Positions 31,001 through 40,614 are shown, counted from the stretch's first letter. The stretch: 60,000 nucleotides of DNA from Antedon mediterranea (GCF_964355755.1 NC_092672.1:26162501-26222500), one strand, 5' to 3'. The notes: generated by a model not told the origin, from the sequence alone. Program-made: numbers and translations.

Positions 31001-32892
31001 GCAGGTACAGTATAACTATGCTTACGTTGACTCAATCCTAACATTTAGCGGTTAACTAAAACCGCATGGACTGATTGTCGATTGTTTGACTGTAGGACCA
31101 CATGAACTGAAATAACTATTCTTTACAAATACACGGTAAGTTGCCTTATGTTGATTATGGCATGTCAGTGTTAAATGATATGTGTGATGTTATGTACAGT
31201 ATTATGAATGTTTGTAGAATTAGAAAAGCTGTTTGATTTAAGGAGTAAATCACAAGCTTTATTTGTATTTATTTCTGGAATATATAGGATAAAAGGTGCA
31301 ATAATAATGCTGTATTTTAAACTATTCAAATATTCGCTGAGAGTTTACACAAATTACAGGACCTATAATGAAAGCAAACTCTGACTAAATTGAGGCAGTC
31401 ATCGTGGTTGAATACTTCGAATTTACACTTGCTTCAGAATGTAATCTAACAATATATTGTGCTATGAATAATATAGCTATTAATTGAATTTAATTCAGTT
31501 TCCTTATCTAAACTATACTGTCCGGCACAGTCCACATATGTGGTGGTTACGGTACGTCTACCATCCGTACAAATGATTCTGAACGTATGTTTACAAATCA
31601 GCAGATATAATAACACCGTTGCTAATATTAGAAACTGCAAACAGATATGTTATACTTGATGGTATTGAATAGATAAATTAATGTATGAAAACAAGAAATG
31701 TTTAGAATAATTATAAGATATGATATTTTTTTGGGGTGGTGGGGGGGGGGGGGTGGCAGAATATTTATTATTTGTTTATGAAAATGTTCTTTTTTAATAG
31801 AAAGAAAATACACTATGCATTCATTTTCATACATTTTATGAATGTATTAATCATTGCTGACCCTTTTGTGAAAATTAGTCTAATGAAATAGAACGAAAAA
31901 AAAGTTGAATATCTCTAGCTTTACAGAATTGTTATTATATAATTAATTTACTCACAGTACACAGTTAGAACTGATGGATTTGATCTTGTAATGATTCCAC
32001 TTGATGTTTGTACCTCACACTGAAATATTCGTTGAGAATCAGATCTGGTTGGCAGTGACATAACCAAGTCAGCTTTTCCTGGTGTTTCGCTTATTAATTC
32101 AAAACGACCATTCTGAGTCCTCTTATCATTAACAAAACCAAGTTGAATGATTCTCCCATCTTCATTTATTTCATCACATTGTATTGCAGCAGGTGTAGTA
32201 GAAGTAAGTTGTGAATAGTCACAAGATATCCTCACTTCAGCATCACCTTCTTTGGCTTCGTGGTCAGATATTGTCATTAATTGACCATGTGCTTTAAAAA
32301 TACAGTAACATTTTTAATAAAGAGTAATGTTGTTGACTAAACAAAATGTTCCCTTATCACATTACATTATCAGATCAAAATGAACTTATTTAATAAAAAT
32401 GTTCCCTTTATAGGGGTTTGCCTTAGAGTTTAAACACACAAAGTAAACCCTTGGAGAAGAATCTATTTACCCTAAATAAGGCTGGGCTTAGTTTTGAAAC
32501 ATACATTTCCATTCGTTCAGTTATCCGTGCCTCCTTGTAGGGGTGTGTTCTCAGAATAGGTGTGTCTTAAAAGGAAGGGTTCTATAATATACGAAAGCTT
32601 ACTTTTTATTGTATAAGACATTATGAATAAACTTCCAAAACAAACCTTACCTTGTTTTAGTTGTAATAGTTTATATTCGTTTTCAAGAAAGTGAAAAAAA
32701 AACATCTTATTTAAGATTCTATAGATTACATTTGTAGAATAATTTTAATTTGCATTCCTTTACTATTATATAATATTATTTAACGTCACTGTTTTGTGGA
32801 CAGTACATAACATATTGTAGTAATATTAATTATTACTATACTTTACCAGCTAAAGAAGGCATAACAATTAGCATCACCAACCAAAACGCCAT
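15929..32892 (-). CDS. Ig-superfamily transmembrane receptor with tyrosine-motif signalling tail
   Basis: Eight minus-strand exons give one uninterrupted 468-residue protein: 32892-32847 (signal peptide), 32291-31956 (Ig1), 18770-18474 (Ig2), 17682-17458 (Ig3), 17107-17016 (membrane span), 16814-16644, 16301-16188 and 16054-15929 (cytoplasmic tail, stop). Phases run 1,1,1,1,0,0,0 across the seven introns without conflict, and total coding length is 1,407 nt. The architecture is a cell-surface adhesion or immune-type receptor. The tail has YQAL, SQYSNL (ITIM form), YVRP (Crk-type pYxxP), YQNH (Grb2-type pYxN) and YQGL. I do not recognise an orthologue. The 13.2 kb second intron holds a nested transposon stack. 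An extra exon could be hidden in the introns, but none is needed. Confidence 0.85.
17016..17107 (-). CDS. Receptor transmembrane exon
   Basis: 92 nt (acceptor tacttttag, donor gtaagt), phase 1 in and phase 0 out. It encodes a hydrophobic segment, AISTIITAILAFILGSV followed by PTFLTTRYIF. No charged residue lies inside the span, unlike receptors that pair with ITAM adaptors. The switch to phase 0 marks the usual boundary between Ig ectodomain exons and tail exons. Confidence 0.85.
17458..17682 (-). CDS. Receptor Ig3 exon (75 codons, phase 1-1)
   Basis: A short C2-like Ig domain: GFATCIAEGYPKPP (B-strand Cys) and MCQTSLTCYAENEKC (F-strand Cys). The usual C-strand Trp is Leu (SVLILQHDE). Extra Cys residues near the end suggest an additional disulphide. 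It is membrane-proximal. Confidence 0.8.
17880..18215 (+). mobile_element. 5S rRNA-derived SINE (SINE3-type)
   Basis: 17880-17976 is clearly 5S rRNA: caccggttctcgtcagatca, gggcctggttagta, cttggatgggagaccatctg and gcgggtgctgta, in order. About 14 bp are deleted before the gggcctgg block. An unrelated body follows (gcactgctgactcttatggc...), then a TTGAATAAAATTTAAAAAAA tail near 18190-18210. The 5S internal promoter region is largely intact. It lies antisense in the intron between Ig2 and Ig3 of the receptor. Not a functional 5S gene, because of the deletion and fused body. Confidence 0.85.
18474..18770 (-). CDS. Receptor Ig2 exon (297 nt, phase 1-1)
   Basis: A canonical I-set Ig domain: GQSVNFTCGKPDGNPVP (B Cys), IIWYKNGK (C Trp), then TEEDDGRYTCKAES (DxGxYxC). 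Acceptor ttttttcag and donor gtaagt are strong. Its length, 297 nt, equals that of the plus-strand Ig exon at 4077. Confidence 0.9.
19022..19067. repeat. (ACT)n microsatellite, insertion site of element A
   Basis: About 15 ACT units directly left of the 5' LTR. The array resumes, interrupted by ACC units, at 30095-30125 after the 3' LTR, so element A inserted into this microsatellite. Confidence 0.9.
19068..19241 (+). repeat. 5' LTR of element A
   Basis: 174 bp beginning TGTAGTATATG and ending TACACGACA. Nearly identical to the copy at 29921-30094. It contains an internal hairpin-prone stretch (gcacgcgcac...gcgtactgcgcatatgc). Confidence 0.93.
19417..21015 (+). pseudogene. Element A gag-protease-RT, first part (frameshifted)
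   Basis: Capsid-type N-terminus, then two CX2CX4HX4C zinc knuckles at about residues 211-245 (first CDRCGMNNHTRDTC). An aspartic-protease motif VDTGAAVSII lies near residue 307, and the RT N-terminal part follows. Near 20949 the frame that matches RT changes to the frame beginning at 20990, consistent with a single extra base. The true continuation reads through the TPEEVF segment. The break is inside RT, not at the gag/pol border, so it is a mutation or sequence error rather than programmed frameshifting. Confidence 0.85.
20990..22613 (+). pseudogene. Element A RT, RNase H and integrase N-terminus (cut by element B)
   Basis: RT with FGISSSPAIWQ and the catalytic box as AIMDDVLVTG (IMDD instead of the usual Y-L/V-DD). 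RNase H follows with YTDASPYGVGAV, then the integrase HHCC zinc domain (HPGIVRMKEIARSHVWWP...CQACH). The first catalytic Asp is in HIDYAQ. Reading is cut in the integrase core exactly where element B's LTR begins; the second Asp and the Glu are on the far side at 27199 onward. Confidence 0.88.
22614..27198 (+). mobile_element. Ty3/gypsy LTR retrotransposon B, intact-looking, nested in A
   Basis: Two 145-bp LTRs (22614-22758 and 27054-27198, TGACAAG...ATGTCA) differ by one base (C at 22694, G at 27134). The duplication GTTGT flanks it (22609-22613 and 27199-27203). A PBS, tggcgacgagg, follows the 5' LTR and is the same tRNA match as in element A. A purine tract (aaggga) precedes the 3' LTR. 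One open frame, 22826-26854, spans everything. It interrupts the integrase of element A. Confidence 0.95.
22826..26854 (+). CDS. Element B Gag-Pol polyprotein, 1,342 residues
   Basis: Domains in order: gag; two zinc knuckles near residues 235-270 (CYRCGRGRHKPEDC and CNNCKKKGHIASQC); protease IDTGATFTVV near 330; RT with catalytic YLDDIIITG near 612. RNase H (ATDASPYGVSAI) is near 760. Integrase has its HHCC domain near 979-1015, then HIDFAGPF (Asp, near 1041), VSDNGSQF (Asp, near 1095) and NGQAERF (Glu, near 1130). A GPY/F-type C-terminal domain (WAPGTIVEKKGPLKYIV) follows. No stop or frameshift is visible and all catalytic residues are present. Gag and Pol are in one frame. Base composition is more AT-rich than element A. 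Confidence 0.93.
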   Translation: MIRLDTLDNIPPFEVGNDPTNLAARWRQWKKAVHILITAKGVTDATQREAILLHAGGIRLQEIYFTLPEIVVEDGEARPSAYEIAIKKLDAYFEPQVNSPFERHKFRKLSQFEAESVTNFIFRLRKQADLCDFGTEIDNNIRDQLIDGCTSEKLKKVLLQKGNDLTLPKAVNIANSFELVQKQSETMATGSTSRTSNVNAVHHRTNHRGASNDRSSGSGKYYKHKQTHQQQQNPCYRCGRGRHKPEDCWFKEKDCNNCKKKGHIASQCRTRKNTSTSKRQQQQNQVQAEESTSEESDDSVMMASMISESNASNPIKVDLELNGQKFDFEIDTGATFTVVPECVYTKLSNVSLSETNILFKSFTGERVKPLGTCTVNVQYKNQCKKLDMYVVKETNQLLFGRDWLQHIQLNWSELIHSPHYVNIVNVDAQINKILNEHKSLFNGKLGQLKHTKAHIEMREGATPIISKCHRVPYALKEPVNNEIDRLVEQGILTPVKHTEWASSIVTIKKGEGIRICGNYKTTINQNLKPVAPPNINVDDILSKLAGGQKYSTLDLTQAYNQMELTEPSKGLLTLITEKGFYQVNRLVYGVASAPSIWQNAMLKIIIGLEQVMVYLDDIIITGKDDAEHLKNLEKVLIRLEEEGVKLKRDKCHFMKESVTYLGHVIDKDGVHKSPIKVDQIMQIPLPQDVGQMRSYLGMINYYQSFIPNLATLLRPLYAMICKGKSFVWTEEARTAFDNSKQALANSGFLVHFDSSLPVKIATDASPYGVSAILSHMIDGQERPVKIASRALTKAEQNYPQIEREALGIIFALKKYYPYIYGRKFTLITDNKPLVTIFGPKKGLPVLAAERMQRWALFVAGFNYDIEFRCSKANANVDCFSRLPIDKAENINIDVNVNFMDMINALPITADEISKMTSRDKHLSKVKRLIMNGWVSNDDKTIEPYYLRRNELSIEKGCILWGERVVLPPRLRSRVMDDLHCGHLGVVKMKSIARSYIWFPNIDSEIEQLAKACDPCQRIQNRPATVPMHPWVPARERWERIHIDFAGPFQGKMFLIVVDAFSKWPEVKIMNSTTSTNTIEALRQMFSQWGLPQIVVSDNGSQFTASEFKDFMRANGIIHKYSCPGHPATNGQAERFVQTMKQGLKAAIDDKCSIQTRLSKFLLAYRNAEHSVTKQSPAQLFVKRQLRTRLDLLRPNVNITVRDHLHKEMEKSNKKMRSFVVNDQVYVRDFRKEGSHKIKWAPGTIVEKKGPLKYIVKVGSYTWKRHTNQIRSRMADVSETETGNLEDLLDQLLDNDNLESNVINDKVTVVPETPTRTPAPVRRSNRVRKERMRLIEECYLGNG
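27199..27994 (+). pseudogene. Element A integrase, remainder
   Basis: Begins in frame with the part cut at 22613 (shared GTTGT). It carries the second catalytic Asp (VSDNGPQF) and the Glu (NGAAERM), then a C-terminal domain (GKWWPGTVIERTAPKSYVI) and a basic end. Stop at 27992-27994. It has no start of its own. Confidence 0.9.
28022..29771 (-). mobile_element. L1/Tx1-like LINE RT piece inserted in element A
   Basis: The minus strand carries a 586-codon open frame (29738 down to 27978). RT blocks are NNKSPGQDGFSAEFFKFFW, WRPISLLSITYKL, LLLIDFEKAFDSV, RGCRQGDPLSPYIF and catalytic SQYADDTTII. Copies of ATTATTATGA at 28012-28021 and 29772-29781 bracket it as a likely target duplication. The endonuclease is missing (5' truncation). 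The 3' end lacks a UTR or poly(A), so the frame runs on into element A sequence. That is unusual for target-primed insertion. Confidence 0.85.
29921..30094 (+). repeat. 3' LTR of element A
   Basis: 174 bp, preceded by the purine tract aagaaaggaggag and followed by ACTAC of the host microsatellite. Confidence 0.93.
30126..31955. other. Receptor intron 2, remaining part
   Basis: I looked on the minus strand for another Ig exon between the transposon stack and Ig1 and found none. Poly-G (about 15 G) at 31740-31755 is the only striking feature. Confidence 0.5.
31956..32291 (-). CDS. Receptor Ig1 exon (112 codons, phase 1-1)
   Basis: V-like Ig domain with DAEVRISCDYSQL (B Cys) and SQRIFQCEVQTS (F Cys); it ends SVLTVYC at donor gtgagt. 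An additional Cys (AIQCDE) sits where the C-strand Trp would be. Acceptor is tttttaaag. The residue order fits an N-terminal domain right after the signal peptide. Confidence 0.85.
32847..32892 (-). CDS. Receptor start codon and signal-peptide exon
   Basis: The ATG at 32892 opens MAFWLVMLIVMPSLAG, a compact hydrophobic secretion signal with a small-residue cleavage site (SLA-G). Donor gtaaag at 32846 leaves phase 1, matching the Ig1 exon. Confidence 0.85.
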
Positions 32893-35279
32893 ATCTGAGG
32901 GAAAAATATTGTTAAACTTCAAATCAGAATCAAAACGACTATAATGTCGTTATCGTATTTTAATCAGAATCACAGTGAAAACACTGCCGTACACGAATAA
33001 TTATTTCGTCTCGTATAGTGGCAACATCATTACTCATAATTTATTAGCAACATCATTCTTTCTTTGATGTCTTTATCACCAACGTATCATTACATCATCA
33101 TCAACAACGCTGTCGTACGGTTATTACAACTATTACATCGTCATCGCTATCACCAGTCACATCAGTAGCTTGACACCTTTATCATATTAATTACAAAACA
33201 ACGTGATTATTTTAACAGGGTTCTGTATCAAATTTAGTTACACTCTTCGCTAGGACCCAATTGAATTAGCAACACCAAAATACCCTATTTGATTAAAGTT
33301 AATTTCCGGAAGTTTATATTGTGTGCCTTATGTGTTATCGTCGTTGTCATCATCCTCAATACGACAATAAGAGGTGGTACATTGGCACTACATTAATCGT
33401 TAATCATCACTCAAATGTGCGTTTGTTACTACTATAATCATGTAGGTATATAATAAACTTCTTTCTTGTAATCTAATCATCATAATTCCATAATCATCAA
33501 TGTAACTATATACTACTTACCGCCGTGTGTGTGCATGCATGTCCTTTAGGCCTAGTACTAATTTGTACAGTACAGTCTTTCTTATATTGTGGCGAAGTTC
33601 CGATCACGTGAAAGAAAATCTCTCATAATGTTTAGTTTTGTTTATGCTATCGTATATCAGTTTTTAATAGTTATCATTATTTGATTGGCCTAATTCAATG
33701 ATATGTATGTATTATAAGAACTTTTATGAAAACTGCAGGTAACATTTTCTAGTTTCAAACTTTCATAAACACTTTCAGTATAGTCTGTTGCAGAATTTTT
33801 ATTTTTTTTTTCGAAAACCGTGTAGGCATAAGTCGTTTGCAGTTAATTAACGAAAACGGAATGCATTCTCCTCTTCATTTCTGAATATTAGATGTTCTGA
33901 TTAATAAATGCATATTAATATTTATGGTGTTTACACCCATTTTTATCATTTATTTTGTGATAAAAGCTTTTGCAGAAATGTACATTATGATTACCGATGA
34001 TAATCAAAACTTATTCCATACATAAATACTATTAAGAGGTTCTTAATGACTCTTTGTTTATATCTTTCTTATATCTCTTGTTTATGTTTATACATTTGTT
34101 TTCATCAAACATATGATAGTGAAACAACTTGATTGACAGCACTTAAGAAGTGTATAACTAAAACAGGGCTTATTCAAATATTATGCAAAATAACACAATA
34201 TTAATTTCTTCTTTCCTAGTCCGAGTTGTAGTACAGTTATAACTAGCGTCTAATATTATTAAACGATATGATAGTTTATTAAGTAGGCCTATTTGGGCAC
34301 AACTTTTTATTCCAAATGTAAATTAGTTAATTAATAGTTTTTTTGGAAGCACTAGTAAAAATGGCCATTGGTTTTAAAACAGGTACACTATTAACATGAC
34401 TATATTAATTAGCATATACTCGTAATTTTACATCACACATTCAAGCCTCCTTCATGACCCTTCTCTCCATTTCACACCAACTGACAAGACTGTTTAATTG
34501 AAGTTATACATTATAGGCGTATATAATTATCACTCTTCATTATTATATTTTTATCACGATCACTGTTATTATCACGCCTACTTTAGCAGCAGAAGCAGAA
34601 CTAAAAGTCATAAATTCATGATAACTGTCTCACAAAATTAAGTCGAAATGCCGTCTGGTCTAGAATATGAATCTGATTAGATCTTTTCCTGCGTAGCATA
34701 TGACAATGATTTATGGGTCTTTTTTACAACCTGGTTCATAATTCCAATGAAACGACTTTGTATAAAATTATAATACATGTCTAAATTATTAATAATGAAT
34801 ATTAGTGGGCGGAACACAGAAAAATCATAACAATTTTGAAACATATGGGAAACTATAGATCGACTAATTATTAAAACATATGATGAATAGAAATGTTTTG
34901 CCCGCACTTGGCCTTTAAAGATTATCGCTACATTTTGAGTAGGCCTATCACCATACCTATATAATAAAGAACAGTAGATGTTATGTATTTATGACTATTA
35001 TTATGACATAGAAAAAAGGTTCACAAAGGATTTATTGGAAGAGTTGGGGCGGTGATTACGACTAAGCGGCCATATTGCAATTTCTTAGAAGAACCAGGTA
35101 GGAAGTAAAACACATGTTTCCTTTCTGATAGGCCTAAATACAACCCCGTATTATTACTGTATCATGCTATTTCAGTTTAATTGCTCTGTGTTAATACTGC
35201 ATCGTTCAGGTAGGCCGATTTTTTGTTTTATTTCCATAGTAGTACAATTTTAATTAATAGATTATCTAATGAGTTTGGT
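32893..35279. other. Upstream region of the receptor gene, no gene seen
   Basis: AT-rich sequence upstream of the receptor's ATG; it should contain its promoter and 5' UTR. I could not identify a convincing TATA box or upstream exon. Several TAGGCCTA octamers lie here (about 34285, 34940, 35130). Confidence 0.4.
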
Positions 35280-36065
35280 ATCAAATTGTGGGGTTGTGAA
35301 TCTGTAAAAACAAAAATTAAATTCGGTGTCCCATAGGGGTCAACAACTAGCCTGGCACTTTTCACAGCGTATACTAGACCTATTGCCGATATTATAAAGT
35401 CTCATAATGTTCGGTATCATCCTATAGGCTGATGATACTCAACTTTATTCAAGCTTTGATCCTAACATACCCGTGACTTAGAAGTGTCTATTTTTAGATT
35501 AACAACCTGTATCAATAAATTTAAGTTATGGATGTTTAAAAACAAACTTAAGCTTAATGAGCAAACGACAGAACGTTTAGTTTTGCTTCCACAAAAGGTT
35601 AATTTTAATGATAGGAAAATTGAACTTAATATTGGTAGTGAAATTCTGAAACCATCATATACCGTTATATCTTCGATACAGACCTTAGTATGATGTGTGT
35701 CGCACGGTTAACTGATCTAAGAGGTCTACTGTACGTAGAATAAGAAAGTTCTTAGATAATAATACCTGCGCTGAGACCATTAGGTCCCTTGTTCTCTCTA
35801 GATTGAACTAATTCGCTGTTTGTTGGTAGGCCTATGTCTGTTAAAGACAGACAGCGATTGACAACAAACCGAACCACTAAGCTTAACGAGCTTCATTGGC
35901 TTCCCATTCACTGTAAAATTCAAATTAAGGTACTTTTTCATGTTTATAATTGTCTCGCAAACCTAACACCAGATTACCTTCAAGATTTTCTTAGACTGTA
36001 TGATTGTAAGTAAAAGAAGGGGGCTTCGGTCTGTGAATGATACCACGGTTCTGTACAATCCAATT
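35280..36065 (+). mobile_element. CR1-like LINE RT, decayed (first piece)
   Basis: Across frameshifts the plus strand reads a CR1-type RT: a GVPQG-like segment near 35325, ADDTQLYSS near 35433, then LTTCINKFKLWMFKNKLKLN. After a gap comes LNELHWLPIHCKIQIKVL near 35885. The C-terminal end is displaced to 37255. Confidence 0.75.
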
Positions 36066-37254
36066 ACTAGGCGGGTTGTCGGTCGGTTGGTCGGTCGGTC
36101 GGTCGGTTGGTCGGTCGGTAAACACTAACTTGAGCACGCGACTGCATCCATGTATATGGCCTTGTTAGTTCTTAAATTACAGGCCAAAATGGGTCGTTGA
36201 CAATGTTGTTTAAGATTCGAACGGCATTTTCGTTGGTTCTGTAAATGAAAAGTGTTACAGTGTAAATCAACATTTTTATTATTACAACCTACCTACTGTA
36301 CTACTCGACGAAGAACAAGTACCCGACCTATGTCACAGAACCTTTGTGCACGTACGTAGAAATAAATGTTATACGCGAGAGGGACATCTAAATAAAATAA
36401 TAAAGACTAAGCCTATATCTTTCTTTTAACTGTTTCTTCACTCACCAGTGTTCGTTGGCAATTGCTTTATTGTTTGTTTAACAATTGATTTGATTATAAT
36501 ATTATCGAATTAATTAATAATCGAAAAATGTAAAATTATATCGGTCTGTATTTCATACACAGTTGATGTATCAAGTTGTAGATGATTTGTGTTGATATGT
36601 TGCCATGCTGTTGTGCTGGATACCTAGCGCGCAGAATTCCACCACACAACGATGAACGCACGGTCATGCGCACTGGGCTGCTGGTTCACTCAGTTGCTAA
36701 GATTGCGCGTTAATGACTTATTGACACACGCCCCACCCATTTCCGATACCATCATCATGATCTTCGTTTAAACAAAGGTTTTACATGTTGTGTGGAAACC
36801 TGTCGCCTATAATACTACTAGCTATATATACTTGTGACGTGATAAGATGTCATTTGTGGAGGTAGTGTCGTCGACGAAAGAAGTCTTTATATAAAATACA
36901 AAATGAATGTATAGTTGTCATCGCGATAATTTCCAAGTCTCTAATTCGGATCGGGATGAGATTCTTCTCGGTTATAAAAATGTATTAGGCCTATTCCTGA
37001 ATAGATTATAATTTAACTTTAGATAATATAACATGTTGTACACTACACTAGGAGAAATCGTGTTTTACCTGCATAGGGTTCTGGGTCATCACATATGTTC
37101 CATCCTGTTTCGGTGTTGCAAAGTTTAGTTTTAGAGAGAGACGAAGTGTCCACACATCTGTTTCTTTGAATTTTGCTTGCTTTCTTCTGCTATGTCGGTC
37201 GGTTGGTCGGTCGGTTAACACGCGACTGCTGCCATGTATATGGCCTTGTTCAAG
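36066..37254. repeat. Insertion bounded by (GGTC)n-linked repeat copies
   Basis: Each end has a GGTC-rich run (36078-36121 and 37195-37220) followed by aacac...cacgcgactg and catgtatatggccttgtt. This block separates two parts of one CR1 reading frame, so it arose by insertion, perhaps of an element ending in this repeat. I see no gene inside; two-thirds of it is plain AT-rich sequence. Confidence 0.55.
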
Positions 37255-37500
37255 TATGGCCCTGTGTTCTGGAATGCTCTTCCGGCACAAATTAGACTGG
37301 CTGAATCGATAGTTTGGTTTTTAAACGCATTCTTAAAACGTATTTATTTCCCAAGTAGTTTTAATATCTGAGACTTCTATATTCTTATATATTTATATAT
37401 TCCTATATGTTATTTTACTTCATTGAGATCTCTACTTTTTTTATCTAAAAATTGTAATCAAAATAAGTTAAGCGCTATATAAGCAATTATTAATATTGAA
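37255..37500 (+). mobile_element. CR1-like LINE, C-terminal end and tail
   Basis: YGPVFWNALPAQIRLAES and FLKRIYFPK followed by a stop are the standard end of CR1 ORF2 (yGP.lWN.LP..iR). The 3' tail gcgctatataagcaattatt ends near 37495. It continues the piece at 35280-36065. Confidence 0.75.
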
Positions 37501-38169
37501 ACATACTGTATATGTATTTCCTATGTATACTTGAATGAGATTCAATTGTTATAACTATCTATAAAAGCGCCATTCCAGAAAATAAAAGAAAAGAGAGCAT
37601 TCAAGATGTATTTGCCCCTCAAAAACATAAAAATGAAGATTAATTAAATCAGACTTTGAATAGGTTTGTTTAATACATTTCATCACTTCCATAAAATTAC
37701 AACAATAATAATACTGTTTTCAGTTGTAAAATGACAAAATAAATTGTTAAATTTAACCAAAAAATACATATATTTTTCTCTATTCAATTTTCTGTCAAAA
37801 AGTGGATAATTATTGTGACATTAAAATGGCATATTCAACAAAACTTGTTTTAAGAATTATTTTTTCAGGGGGAAAAAAATATCTTTGATATTAATAGAAA
37901 AATCATGATTCATGTTGATTTTTCAATTATTATAATTTTCAATTAACACTGCCCCTTGAAGTGTTCTTTTTTTCTACAATTAAAGTATTTTAAGCAGATA
38001 ATCTGAGTAAGTAAAGACATAACAATAATGTAGCCGTAACCAATAACCCTTTCCCTTTGCGCGGATCGAAAGCATTGGCTAATGTTATGGTATTCATATT
38101 TTTTTAGGCCTTATACACTTTTCATGATGCAGGAAACAAATTTTAAAATATCGAGCATTTTTTATATAT
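37501..38169. other. Intergenic, nothing recognised
   Basis: AT-rich sequence with no readable exon. The segment aagcaattattaatattgaa near 37482 recurs in direct orientation near 39687. Confidence 0.5.
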
Positions 38170-39681
38170 ACTCTAGTAGCTAGATCAACTTTCGTATGCA
38201 CTTTGAGGTCCAGAGAATTTGACTTCAGAAATTGGTTTAGGATGGTCAAACAATCATTATTGGCTTGGTTACACATTTTGAAAATGTGGCGAAAGGTCAA
38301 AAGGTCAGGGTAAAAGGTTATCAAACTAAACACCAATAGGTCCTTAAATCTCGATAACCACTGGTCACAGCGAGGTAATTTTGGTCTCAAATTAATCAGA
38401 AGGTATACATTTATATTCAGTATAATGGGATATTTTAGTCAAAAATTATCAGAAATGCCATTTCTGTCCTTTGACCCACATATCATGGCTTCTTCATATC
38501 TCTGTAAGTACTGGTCGTAGAAACTTAAATTTGGTATCAAATTGTTCGAAATATACATATTTACATTCATTGTAATAGAAAATGTGGTTAAAAGATGAAC
38601 AGAAATACTATTACTAATGTTTCAAACAAAAAACATATCTCTACATAACAATATCCTTAGACAGTAATGTTATGCAATAACTGATACTTTAAATTGTTTC
38701 AATTTCAAGTACTAGTTATTGCTGTCCACGAGAACATTTTGATATAAATGTCAAGCTCAACAGTTCTTTTCAGAATGCTAGAAGTAACTTGCCATGTGTA
38801 TCCGATTAAACTCCCCGGGCATTTATTGTTCAAAAGGGTTTTTAGGGGGAGGGGAGGCATCTTTATTTGGGGTATAATATGGTAATATGTATAATCAAAT
38901 AAATACCACCTAGATGTAAAATAAAATACAGTACAATTAATATCAAAAAGTGACAAAAAAATGCTTGGTAAATTGTAGATTATGGTAGTTAATGTAATGT
39001 GTTGTGATACAATTATTGTGTAAATGCATGTGGCGGGCGTATTCCACATGATGTTCTATTGGAGGGAATGGTGGCGTTTTTTTTTATTTGAGGGAGGCTT
39101 TCCAATTTTGTTTTAAATGCCCCATTAGACGGAATATAAATGTATGCCTTCTGAACAGTTTGAGACCAAAATTGACTTGCTGCGACCAGTGGTTGCCGAG
39201 ATACTATTACCTTTATTTATTTGTTTATATAACCCTTGACCCTGACCCTTTGACCTTTTGTAACATTTTTCAAAATGTGTAACAAATAACAAAATATATA
39301 TTTCGAACAATTTAAAACCAAATTCAAGTGTCTACCACCAGTAGTTACGGAGATAAATACATGCCCTGGGTTGTGGGTCAAAGGTCAGAAATGGCATTTC
39401 CGGTCATTTTGAACTAAAATGTCCCATTAGACTGAATATAAATGTATACCTTCTGATCAATTTGAGACCAAAATTACTTCGCTGTGTACAGTGGTTGTTG
39501 AGATTTAAGGACATATTGGTGTTTGGTCTTATGACCTTTCACCCTGACCTTTTGACCTTTCGCCACATTTTCAAAATGTGTAACCAAGCCAAAAATGATT
39601 GTTTGACCACCCTAAACCAATTTCTGAAGTCAAATTTCTGGACCTCAAAGTGCATACGAAAGTTGATCTAGCTACTAGAGT
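38170..39681. repeat. Foldback repeat built of about 300-bp monomers
   Basis: The left arm starts actctagtagctagatcaac (38170). The right arm ends with its complement, gttgatctagctactagagt (39681). About 390-400 bp match on each side, including the ccaatttctgaagtcaaatt and aaaattacttcgctgtg segments. A further direct copy of the monomer lies at about 39105-39290. Each monomer carries AGGTCA-type half-sites next to a tggtt(c/g)tcgagat-type segment. Confidence 0.8.
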
Positions 39682-40614
39682 AATAAGCAATTATTAATAT
39701 TGAAACATACTGTATATGTATCGAGCATTTTTTTTATAACATTTTTTAAATTGATGAACAATTTCAAACAGTTTTCTACCTTTAAAAAAGATGCATTTGT
39801 TCTCTGTAAAACTAAATGTAGCTTTTGCAACTTTATGCTACACAAAATACTTTTTTAACATTATTATATAAATTCTTTCTATACAATATAATTTAATCTA
39901 TGTTATATAAAACAAGGTATATTTATTTGGATAAAATATTTTTTGTATTTTTATACTAATTCAATATTTGAATACATTTTAAAGCATGTTTTTTTTAATT
40001 TAAAATAACATTTTCTAAATTTATAATTTGGCATTAAAAAATCAATTTTAGATCAAATATTTACATACTTTGCTATAAACACAAAACTAAAAACGAACTT
40101 TAAAGATTTGAAATGATATAAACATCATTTTTATAAAAACAGCTGCAAACACAATTTATTCGCAAATTATAATGAATATAATTGTTTCATATAATAATGC
40201 TTAAAAAAAAATGTATATACACAATGTACCGATAGAGGGAAATGGCAAACATATGTCTACAGTTGGTATAAAATCATATTAAACCGCTGGGAGTGATAAT
40301 TTTTCATTTTTTTACATGGAGTGAACTTGGCCTAGTCTCTGTGCATTGTTTCTGCACTTTAATATGTAAAGTTGCTCTTGTTGAGTTTTCAATTGATATT
40401 TTAAAATAAATGTGTTCATATTTACCTAAGCTAGCTAGAAAGGAAAGAGGCATTGTAAAAAGTTTTTTTTTATACATTTGTGTACATGCTTTTAACTCCA
40501 CCCCATACAAAAACCCATACAAAAACATTGTAAGATACTTTGCTTACAATCTACACCCAAACTTTCCAATTTGTAGTGACGTCATCATGGTTCCCCATTT
40601 CCCTCTATTTACTT
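39682..40614. other. Intergenic, nothing recognised
   Basis: Very AT-rich spacer between the foldback repeat and the 3' end of the minus-strand gene at 40615. I see no exon. Confidence 0.5.

Noticed and set aside
31446-31640. Open frame with a hydrophobic start and spaced Cys (MQFLILATVLLYLL...), at first sight a secreted peptide
   Set aside because: Its first codon is TTG, there is no in-frame ATG before the hydrophobic part, and no splice sites place it in the receptor.
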